20,311 nt of DNA from a virus. Position 1 is the first letter of the stretch. The number at the start of each line of letters is the position of its first letter. The notes under the pieces are model-generated. The model made no database searches, had not been told where the DNA came from, and saw nothing but the letters and a program-made list of their open reading frames with translations. The position numbers and the translations under genes were made by a program. Positions 7,001 to 12,752 of the stretch are shown in pieces. Where the stretch lies: IMG/VR virus record IMGVR_UViG_3300009370_000214, positions 1-20,311 of that record, one strand, 5' to 3'.

Positions 7001-8125
7001 TCATTCTTCTTTATCGATGTCATAAAAATCTTCAGCTGAACCTTGGCGCTTATCAAACTTCATTACAACTTCTTCTTCCATAAGTTGGATCACTCGGTTG
7101 TAAAACTTTTCATTTTCCAGTTTTTCGACCCAACTCTTTTGCTGGAACTTCTCTTCTGTGTCGTCTTCATAGACCAGAGTAAACCAAGACCCCGCATTTT
7201 TAAGATAATCAGACCCTTTGATTGCTTCAAACCAACTTTCTTTATCCATAATGTGAACATTATCACCGCCCCAGACAATCTTAAAGGTGCATAATCTTCC
7301 TTGTGTACCAAAGCGGCTTTTCTCAATCTTTGCCTTCACTTCTGTACCAGTACGGAAACCGCTGTCATCAAAGATAAAACTGGACTTTCCTTTTCTTGCT
7401 GTCAGCCAAATGCGTAATGAATACGAATACGACAATGCCTTGCCGCCGGGAGTAAAGTAAGGTGTTGTCATTGCTTCTGATGGCGATCTGGTTATGTTTG
7501 TTTTGAGTTGGTTTAGGATCAGTAATGTTGCTTTCTTGTTTGCTATCGGCTGAACCAGTTTTGCCAGTCCCTTTGATAGAATGCGGGGTTTTACAGCCAT
7601 CGTTGATAAAGGGTTGAAATCACTCTCGATGTCGCTGACAGAAGGTGTCAATGCCAAACTGTCCCAGATAAAAAGCATTTGACTGTCATTGACTGATAAT
7701 AGATTTTCAATCGTTTCCAGTACAAACTCAACTGATTGTGCCTGAACATACAGCAAGTTCTCTAAATCACAGCCTGCGTTCTGTAAAAATGCTGGATCAA
7801 TAGCACTTTCAGAATCAAAGTAGATCACATCAATTCCCATTTTTTGAGCGTTGGCGGCTACTTGTGCTGCCATATAACTTTTGCCTGTTGCTTCAAGTCC
7901 AGCAATTTCGCTCACTTTGCTGACTGGAATTCCACCCCATTCTCCTCTGCGAATAACTCCATCGAGCCATTTTGAACCAGTTGGGATCCATTGATCCACT
8001 TTGGTTGGATTGTCGTCTGTCAAATCATAAGCAACATCAGCACCTGCTGTTTTGTTGATTAGTTTTTTCATATCTGCGATACTTAATCGCCCTGTTGCTA
8101 CTTTATTTTTAGGTCTTTTTACCAT
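7001..8125 (-). CDS. RecA/UvsX-like recombinase
   Basis: ATP-dependent strand-exchange protein for phage recombination and recombination-dependent replication. I start it at the ATG at 8125 (374 residues), which has AAAGGAG with good spacing. The frame is open up to 8188, but that extension would run through a transcription terminator. Visible motifs are Walker A G-L-E-A-T-G-K-S at 76-83, a Y-F-D-S-E106 segment (catalytic glutamate region), Walker B L-F-I-W-D-S at 151-156, an N-Q-L-K-T-N-I segment at 205-211, and P-G-G-K-A-L at 226-231 like the DNA-binding loop 2 end of bacterial RecA. The core looks closer to RecA than to T4 UvsX. It lies downstream of the single-strand binding protein gene, its usual functional partner, and its expression depends on read-through of the terminator at 8142-8180. 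Confidence 0.92.
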   Translation of the reverse strand: MVKRPKNKVATGRLSIADMKKLINKTAGADVAYDLTDDNPTKVDQWIPTGSKWLDGVIRRGEWGGIPVSKVSEIAGLEATGKSYMAAQVAANAQKMGIDVIYFDSESAIDPAFLQNAGCDLENLLYVQAQSVEFVLETIENLLSVNDSQMLFIWDSLALTPSVSDIESDFNPLSTMAVKPRILSKGLAKLVQPIANKKATLLILNQLKTNITRSPSEAMTTPYFTPGGKALSYSYSLRIWLTARKGKSSFIFDDSGFRTGTEVKAKIEKSRFGTQGRLCTFKIVWGGDNVHIMDKESWFEAIKGSDYLKNAGSWFTLVYEDDTEEKFQQKSWVEKLENEKFYNRVIQLMEEEVVMKFDKRQGSAEDFYDIDKEE

Positions 8126-8141
8126 TTGTACTCCTTTATAA

Positions 8142-8180
8142 TAAAAAGAAGGGGAGTGCCATCGTGAAACAGCACTCCCC
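8142..8180 (-). terminator. Strong intrinsic terminator between ssb and recA
   Basis: On the minus strand GGGGAGTGC (8180-8172) pairs perfectly with GCACTCCCC (8159-8151) around a 12-base loop and is followed by TTCTTTTTA. This 9-bp GC-rich stem with a T-rich tail lies between the ssb stop and the recA ribosome site. With no promoter seen between it and recA, it should act as an attenuator, keeping ssb mRNA in excess over recA mRNA. Confidence 0.88.
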
Positions 8181-8191
8181 TCCCTCATCTA

Positions 8192-8208
8192 CGACGGAAA
8201 TGCCGTCG
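8192..8208 (-). other. Short GC-rich hairpin directly after the ssb stop
   Basis: CGACGG (8208-8203) and CCGTCG (8197-8192) form a 6-bp stem with a 5-base loop, starting one base after the TAG stop of ssb. No T-run follows. A 3'-end stabilising structure for the short ssb transcript is a reasonable guess. Confidence 0.6.
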
Positions 8209-8209
8209 C

Positions 8210-8941
8210 CTAACCAAGCAGTTCACTGAATGCCTTATCAACGGAATCTTGTTTAGCTGTTGCTGTGTATTTTGAGACACCAACAGAACCGTCATCCTCT
8301 GAAAGAAATTGATCCAACATTGTTTGAACTTCTTCAACTGTCTTTCGAGTGAACAGAGCATCGTAATCCACTTCTGTGTTTACAATCTCAGTCGAAAGCT
8401 CAGTGTCCTCCGTGATTGGAGAACTTCGCCGGCGAGGCTCCACATCAGTAGATGGAAACATCGCACCAGACTTCTTGCCATATCGCAAGACAATATCTGT
8501 TCCTTCTTCTGGGTCCGTAATGTCCCCATAATCAGGATTGAGCACGAGGCCCAGAAGCTTCTCATAAACAGTTCGACTATAACCCCAAAGCCTTACGCCT
8601 TTCTCTTCTTCGCCGCGCACAACAACCGGTGAGAAGAATCGCTGTTTAGCCATAAGCTTTTTAGCCAATTCCCGACTCTCGTCAGAACCTTCGTTGAAGA
8701 GTTTGCGAACAAACTTATCAAGTGGATCCTCCTCTCCAAAGTTCTTCTTTGGGCTGAGAAACGCCATGTTGTCTCCCAAGTTATAGTGAAACCAGAACTC
8801 CTTGAAGGGATCGCCATCGCTGGCTGGAATGATACGAATGGTCTGTTCACCGTCTTGCGGTTTCCAGAACCATTGTTTACCACCCCCCTTGTTAGAAAGT
8901 GCTGCCTGCTTTTGCTTCATTTTTTTAAGATCTAGTGCCAT
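8210..8941 (-). CDS. gp32-like single-stranded DNA-binding protein
   Basis: Coats single-stranded DNA at the fork and loads recombination partners. The 243 residues are somewhat shorter than T4 gp32 (301). A basic N-terminal peptide (L-D-L-K-K-M-K-Q-K-Q) stands where gp32 has its cooperativity domain. A core with W-F-W-K-P and F-W-F-H-Y-N-L-G at about 24-57 follows, then further aromatic and basic residues (for example R-L-W-G-Y-S-R near 118-124). The C-terminal region is acidic. There is not one cysteine, so the zinc site of T4 gp32 (one His, three Cys) is absent. A-A-A-G-G-A-G-type ribosome site, two upstream promoters, a structured leader and a downstream terminator all point to high, controlled expression. 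Its position upstream of recA supports the assignment. Confidence 0.8.
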   Translation of the reverse strand: MALDLKKMKQKQAALSNKGGGKQWFWKPQDGEQTIRIIPASDGDPFKEFWFHYNLGDNMAFLSPKKNFGEEDPLDKFVRKLFNEGSDESRELAKKLMAKQRFFSPVVVRGEEEKGVRLWGYSRTVYEKLLGLVLNPDYGDITDPEEGTDIVLRYGKKSGAMFPSTDVEPRRRSSPITEDTELSTEIVNTEVDYDALFTRKTVEEVQTMLDQFLSEDDGSVGVSKYTATAKQDSVDKAFSELLG

Positions 8942-8990
8942 AATAATTACTCCTTTTATGTTATAGGTTAGTTGATCTTTCTAACCCGCT
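8927..8990 (-). promoter_or_regulatory. Structured ssb mRNA leader, possible translational operator
   Basis: The predicted leader from about 8990 contains GGTTAG (8986-8981) pairing with CTAACC (8971-8966) around a 9-base loop. Then comes an A/U-rich unstructured stretch holding the AAAGGAG ribosome site. AAGATC in the loop (8979-8974) is complementary to GATCTT at codons 4-5 of the gene (8932-8927), which would make an H-type pseudoknot spanning the ribosome site and start codon. T4 gp32 is known to repress its own mRNA through a leader pseudoknot plus an A/U-rich region. The parallel here is an inference. Confidence 0.5.
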
Positions 8991-8996
8991 GTGTTT

Positions 8997-9025
8997 AGTA
9001 TACACTAATCCATAGTGTAAGTCAA
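8997..9025 (-). promoter_or_regulatory. Sigma-70 promoter P2 for ssb
   Basis: TTGACT at 9025-9020, a 17-base spacer, and TATACT at 9002-8997. It is the nearer of two promoters upstream of ssb. The transcript should begin near 8990 and carry the structured leader. Confidence 0.85.
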
Positions 9026-9045
9026 GGTTTTTCTTCACACGAAGT

Positions 9046-9074
9046 AAAAAACCACCTCTGTTCAAGAGATGGTT
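9046..9074 (-). terminator. Terminator-like hairpin upstream of ssb
   Basis: On the minus strand AACCATCTCT (9074-9065) pairs with AGAGGTGGTT (9059-9050; one U-G pair) around a 5-base loop. The run TTTTTT overlaps the end of the stem (9051-9046). It would end transcripts arriving from the tubulin-like and 70-residue genes. The promoter at 9104-9076 starts transcription inside its 5' arm. Confidence 0.7.
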
Positions 9075-9075
9075 C

Positions 9076-9104
9076 ATTATAGGTTATTTATGACTGGTTG
9101 TCAA
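9076..9104 (-). promoter_or_regulatory. Consensus sigma-70 promoter P1 for ssb, nested in a terminator
   Basis: TTGACA at 9104-9099, a 17-base spacer, and TATAAT at 9081-9076. The -35 box starts three bases after the stop of the 70-residue gene. The expected transcription start, about 9069, lies within the 5' arm of the terminator hairpin (9074-9065). A transcript from this promoter would therefore lack about half that arm. Confidence 0.87.
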
Positions 9105-9107
9105 GTA

Positions 9108-9320
9108 TTATTCGAGATTATCTAGATTATTAATAATGGTCAATAAATCTTCTTTTATTTCGTCTAAGTTGGGATTGCTGGCTTTAATTTTTTCCAAATT
9201 AGTTATCAAACTAACCTCCAGCGCAGCTAATTTAGGATCTGTGTCCATTTCATCTCGCTGATAAAGAGCACCCAACTCTTCCTGAATAATTTCTTTTAGT
9301 CGTTTAGCTGTAATTTTCAT
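9108..9320 (-). CDS. Small acidic helical protein with amphipathic N-terminus (70 aa)
   Basis: Function unknown. I start it at the ATG at 9320, preceded by AAGGAG at good spacing. The frame continues upstream into the tubulin-like gene but without support. The N-terminus MKITAKRLKEIIQEEL predicts an amphipathic helix. The remaining residues (about 28-70) are acidic and leucine/isoleucine-rich with heptad-like spacing, suggesting a second helix or coiled coil. I recall similar 'MKITxxxLKxIIxEEL' starts in hypothetical proteins of marine T4-like phages, where a targeting role is conceivable. That is recollection and inference, not proof. It follows the tubulin-like gene by 40 bases containing a perfect inverted repeat. 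Confidence 0.75.
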   Translation of the reverse strand: MKITAKRLKEIIQEELGALYQRDEMDTDPKLAALEVSLITNLEKIKASNPNLDEIKEDLLTIINNLDNLE

Positions 9321-9332
9321 TTTATTCTCCTT

Positions 9333-9348
9333 GCAAGAATGTTCTTGC
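9333..9348. promoter_or_regulatory. 16-bp inverted repeat before the 70-aa gene
   Basis: GCAAGAA-TG-TTCTTGC reads as a near-complete palindrome (7-bp arms, 2-base centre), sitting 4-5 bases upstream of the AAGGAG ribosome site. As DNA it could be an operator. As RNA it could form a tight hairpin hindering the ribosome site. No T-run follows on the minus strand. Confidence 0.5.
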
Positions 9349-9360
9349 TTATAAATAGTA

Positions 9361-10176
9361 TTACTCTTGAGTAAAATTCGTGTGTGCCAACAAATAAACA
9401 TAGTTCTCTTCATACGAAGTAGAAGTGATACTATAAGATACAGTAGTAAAATCTTCTTGTCCTGCATTCATTATCTGGTTGCTGATTTTGTTTAGTAGAT
9501 TTTTCTCTTCACTTAATGTTTTTTGACTGAAGGTATAGAAGAAGTTCTTCTCTCTAATGTTCTGTAAATCATAGAAATATTTCTCTTCACCCTCCGACGA
9601 ATCGTAGTAACCAAGAGTTGAGATCCTATTAACTTCTGCTGGCTCTGAAACATTTGACATAACAGAAGATGCGTTGTCCAGATAGTTCAGCATATGAAAG
9701 GTCGAGGCAATAGTTTTGTTGATAACCTCGAAGTATTCAACAATCGAAAGGTCACCCAAAATGTTTGAAATTGCGTCATTTCCAAGCAAAAACAACCGTT
9801 TTATAGCCCCAGACCGAGCGTATTCTTGTAAAACCTTATAAACCAAGTTTTCCCTCAGTTTGGCTCTAGGATTGAGGAAGTTCTTATCGGGACGAATGTA
9901 AGCAACACTAGTGTTTGCGTCCGTTAGAGAGCCTAATAGAGCCATTAGAGAGCCACTTACTATTCCTCCCCCCACAAGAAACACACAAGTTGGTCCTTTT
10001 ACCTTCTTTGTAAGTTCTGGGAAAGATTGGAAGTTCTTTTCTGCTTCTTCCATTGTTTTGCTTTTGGGCAGATTATATTCTTCATCGACATCAACACAGA
10101 AAATCTTGTACTGTGAGTACTGCTCAAACTGTTTGGCAATCTTACAGCCGCCTTGTCCTAATCCAATAATGTTCAT
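9361..10176 (-). CDS. Divergent tubulin/FtsZ-like protein
   Basis: Probable GTP-binding cytoskeletal-type protein of the tubulin/FtsZ/TubZ superfamily. The N-terminal strand and loop M-N-I-I-G-L-G-Q-G-G-C-K-I-A (1-14) resembles the tubulin/TubZ first nucleotide loop (G-Q-x-G). F-L-V-G-G-G-I-V-S-G-S at 66-76 stands where the family has G-G-G-T-G-(S/T)-G, but with an altered, longer loop. G-N-D-A-I-S-N at about 132-138 could be the start of the central helix. The 271 residues are shorter than FtsZ, so the C-terminal domain is reduced. I cannot identify the catalytic T7-loop acidic residues confidently. Its start overlaps the polymerase stop (ATGA), so the two are co-translated. Alternatives are a Rossmann-type nucleotide-binding protein or an inactive tubulin relative. 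Phage tubulins (PhuZ, TubZ) position DNA or replication centres, which would fit the location. Confidence 0.62.
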   Translation of the reverse strand: MNIIGLGQGGCKIAKQFEQYSQYKIFCVDVDEEYNLPKSKTMEEAEKNFQSFPELTKKVKGPTCVFLVGGGIVSGSLMALLGSLTDANTSVAYIRPDKNFLNPRAKLRENLVYKVLQEYARSGAIKRLFLLGNDAISNILGDLSIVEYFEVINKTIASTFHMLNYLDNASSVMSNVSEPAEVNRISTLGYYDSSEGEEKYFYDLQNIREKNFFYTFSQKTLSEEKNLLNKISNQIMNAGQEDFTTVSYSITSTSYEENYVYLLAHTNFTQE

Positions 10177-11345
10177 ACTTTCCTCATTTTACCATAACTC
10201 TTGCCCAAAGATAAGTTGGTTTTGAATTTGCCGATTGGTGTTTCTTCAAAAACCTTTATCAGTTCTGGGATTATCTCTTTATCTTCCTTCGCCAAATCAA
10301 TAACCAAACTGTCGTGAACCGAGAAAGCAATAAATGACTTCTTTTCCTTCAGCATCTCGTGAACTTTGACCATTTGTCTCAAAAACATCTCTGCTGTTGT
10401 GCTTTGGATAATGTAGTTGAGTGCGTGATGTCGATCCGAAGGGATCACTTTGTTAAAGATTGTCTTTACTTCTTTGCCGTCCCAGTATTTCTCTAATACT
10501 TTGTCTCTTTCATAAGCTCGATTGGATAAGTAGTCCTTTGACGCTGGATTATAAAGCCAAGCGAAGATCCTTTCTTTTGCTTCTTGTCTGGTTACCATTC
10601 CACGATAAACATTTTTAATATTCCATTCGTGAATGTCTTCTTTCGGCTGTTCCTTTTCAGACAGTGCCAAAAGCGTTCTCAATTCAGCAGCGTTATAATC
10701 TATTTCCATAAAGAGATCATTGTTGGGCAGAATAGCAGCACGGTGTTCTTTTTTCATCGTTAGAATAGGAAAACTTCCCGGCTCTGTTGTCAACCTGCCT
10801 GTTTTCGTGCCGTAAATGTTGTATTTCACCTTCTTGTCGAGAGTTTTTAGTTTTCTTACGAAGGTTCTTGTCTGTTGGTTGACCATCTGTTCTGATAAAG
10901 CGTGTAAGTCCAACCGAATGTTGTGTTTTTTGATGTCTTCCACCACTTTTGCGAGAGATAAAAGATAATCATAGTCCTCTGGCTTTTCATAAGTGTCAAG
11001 AACATGCTGTGTAATCTCATTCTTGAGTTCACAGTATTCCATTAAGAAATGCTCTGGAACCAAGTCATAAAAGCAGTGCTCTGTCAGGTCTATTTTGGCT
11101 GTGATAAAGGATTTTAAGTGAGCCTTCAGTTTCTGGCTGACCTTCTCCCATTTATGCTTGATACGTTCTGGACAAACTTCGTCCAACTCTTTATTACAAT
11201 AGAACTTGGCGTATTCTACATCCAAAGGCAAGTTCGCTGAATAACCCCAAGTGGCTGTTAGACCTTCTGGTGGTTCATTTAGGATTTGGTTGTTGAGATA
11301 GACGCCTTTACATTCAATTTTGTTGTCTAAAATCTGGAAGATCAC
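10173..11345 (-). CDS. Small family A DNA polymerase lacking exonuclease domains
   Basis: Replicative or repair DNA polymerase reduced to the polymerase domain (390 residues). Motifs run in family A order. G-T-K-T-G-R-L at 179-185 comes first. Motif A is D216-Y-N-A-A-E221-L-R (usually D-Y-S-Q-I-E-L-R). D-I-H follows at 237-239. Motif B is R253-x3-K257-x3-F261-x3-Y265, with F261 at the position of E. coli F762 and N266 replacing the usual glycine. Q-S-T-T-A is near 314, and motif C is V-H344-D345-S346, where the family normally has H-D-E. The N-terminal 150 residues show no 3'-5' exonuclease motifs. The start is GTG with only a weak ribosome site, 8 bases after the previous gene, downstream of a promoter at 11401-11373. 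It is unlike T4, whose polymerase is family B. The separate FEN nuclease at 4706-5656 may supply the missing 5' activity. Confidence 0.87.
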   Translation of the reverse strand: MIFQILDNKIECKGVYLNNQILNEPPEGLTATWGYSANLPLDVEYAKFYCNKELDEVCPERIKHKWEKVSQKLKAHLKSFITAKIDLTEHCFYDLVPEHFLMEYCELKNEITQHVLDTYEKPEDYDYLLSLAKVVEDIKKHNIRLDLHALSEQMVNQQTRTFVRKLKTLDKKVKYNIYGTKTGRLTTEPGSFPILTMKKEHRAAILPNNDLFMEIDYNAAELRTLLALSEKEQPKEDIHEWNIKNVYRGMVTRQEAKERIFAWLYNPASKDYLSNRAYERDKVLEKYWDGKEVKTIFNKVIPSDRHHALNYIIQSTTAEMFLRQMVKVHEMLKEKKSFIAFSVHDSLVIDLAKEDKEIIPELIKVFEETPIGKFKTNLSLGKSYGKMRKV

Positions 11346-11353
11346 TTGAAGCC

Positions 11354-12748
11354 CTAACTAAAGTTCATCAATATAATAGGATCTTTTTCGACAATTGTCA
11401 AGTCTTTTCGATCAATGGGTTTGCTAGTCGTTGCAATGGTACCTAGTGAGTATTCTACGTGCGTAATGGCTAATTCAGAGAACTTTCTATAATCCTCATT
11501 ATTACCTTCTTCCAGCTTTATAGCTGCATGTTTGATAATTTGCTTAAGATTTTTAATGAGCATCTTTAGTTTTCTTTTGGGTAAGGGACTGCCTCTTTCA
11601 GCGTTTCTTATCTTAGCATACCAAACAACCCACTTAGCCGGATTAAACCCTTTGTATTCTTTCCTAGGAAGTACTTGAATTTTAGTTTTACGTGTCGCTT
11701 TAAGGTGAGTAAGGTGCAACGTTTGATACGTTGGATTATCTTCAATAAATTGATTATACATTGCTGTCACATTTGCAGCAAAATCTCCTAAAAAACTCTT
11801 ATAATTGGCATGAGGTTTAAATACCTCCTTGAAAACCTTTTTTAAATCTGCTGATGCGAAGGGTTTGTCATCAAAACCCTTAAGATGATACTTCGCAAGA
11901 TAAGGCCACATCTTATCCGAACGAACATCAGCGACTAGGCGCCATGGAACATTTGGATCCACTTTGAAGCCGTGTTCTTTTGCTAAATAAACGAACGCTT
12001 CATAGTTTGGATCCTCTATAAACGATAGCTTCTCTACGTCTGATTGTGGATCGCCAGTATGAAAGTCATAAACCAACCCAGTAGCTAATGGATTATAATT
12101 ATTGCTCTCCAGAAAACCAGCACGGGTTATAACATCACCTGAATTTTCTACGTGCTCTAAAAGTAAATCATAAAAATCATCAATATTCTTTATTGCTTTG
12201 TTGGTTCTCAACTTGTCCAAATATTCCTGGTAAAAGTTTGTATAAACTCCTTCTATTTCTTCAGTGTAAAAGGCATCAGCATCTTGCCATCTACTTTTAA
12301 TTTTCAAATCCCTAAGAAACTTACTTTGCCTTGAGATAAATCTATTTCGAAAAGTATTAATAAAGTCAGTCATAGCATAGACTATAAATAATGGTGCTGT
12401 GTCATTGTCTCTTGGGATTGAAGAAATTGCGCCACTATCATTAATCTTACCATATAGCGGCATATCATACCAAATGTCTATAGCGTGTTCCTGAAAATCA
12501 TTGATTACTTTCTTATAGTTGTTTCGTCCTTCGAACTTTTGTTTTGTGTCGGCAGCATTAGTGACTGCTGAAACTTGACCAAACTTAGCTATTATTTCTT
12601 CTTGAAGTTGTTTCTTCTTATCGATCTTGGAAACCTCTTTGGTTTCCACCGCAGGAACTTTGTGTGCTGGCGAGAGATTAACAACCAACTCTTCAGTGTC
12701 GTCATCCAACTTATTAAAACCAACTATTTTTACTGCTTTTTTTATCAT
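11354..12748 (-). CDS. Uncharacterised probable structural protein (464 aa)
   Basis: I do not recognise a named family. The protein is soluble, with a lysine-rich N-terminal stretch (about 40-60), many aromatic residues, and a helix-rich basic region near the C-terminus (about 390-420, K-R-K-L-K-M-L-I-K-N-L-K). A segment D-P-N-V-P-W-R-L-V-A-D-V in the middle (about 263-274) recalls unnamed structural proteins of marine phages, from memory only. It begins four bases after the 977-residue gene and is the last gene of the tail module, so a baseplate or tail-associated role is inferred from position. No enzyme motif, signal peptide or membrane segment is visible. Its last 50 bases carry the promoter of the polymerase gene. 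Confidence 0.75.
   Translation of the reverse strand: MIKKAVKIVGFNKLDDDTEELVVNLSPAHKVPAVETKEVSKIDKKKQLQEEIIAKFGQVSAVTNAADTKQKFEGRNNYKKVINDFQEHAIDIWYDMPLYGKINDSGAISSIPRDNDTAPLFIVYAMTDFINTFRNRFISRQSKFLRDLKIKSRWQDADAFYTEEIEGVYTNFYQEYLDKLRTNKAIKNIDDFYDLLLEHVENSGDVITRAGFLESNNYNPLATGLVYDFHTGDPQSDVEKLSFIEDPNYEAFVYLAKEHGFKVDPNVPWRLVADVRSDKMWPYLAKYHLKGFDDKPFASADLKKVFKEVFKPHANYKSFLGDFAANVTAMYNQFIEDNPTYQTLHLTHLKATRKTKIQVLPRKEYKGFNPAKWVVWYAKIRNAERGSPLPKRKLKMLIKNLKQIIKHAAIKLEEGNNEDYRKFSELAITHVEYSLGTIATTSKPIDRKDLTIVEKDPIILMNFS
11373..11401 (-). promoter_or_regulatory. Sigma-70 promoter for DNA polymerase, inside the upstream gene
   Basis: TTGACA at 11401-11396, a 17-base spacer, and TATTAT at 11378-11373, all within the last 50 bases of the 464-residue gene. 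The transcript should begin near 11366, about 20 bases before the GTG start of the polymerase. It marks the boundary between tail genes and replication genes. Confidence 0.82.
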
Positions 12749-12752
12749 AACA

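Noticed and set aside
8126-8188. N-terminal extension of the recombinase to 8188
   Set aside because: The extension would run through the 9-bp terminator. The ATG at 8125 has AAAGGAG, and the extra residues look unlike RecA.
9350-9357. TATAAATA, the T4 late promoter sequence, on the plus strand
   Set aside because: It points away from every gene in the window and is a single AT-rich octamer, so chance is sufficient.
9321-9467. Extension of the 70-residue protein to 9467
   Set aside because: It would overlap the end of the tubulin-like gene by about 100 bases with no ribosome site. AAGGAG marks the ATG at 9320.
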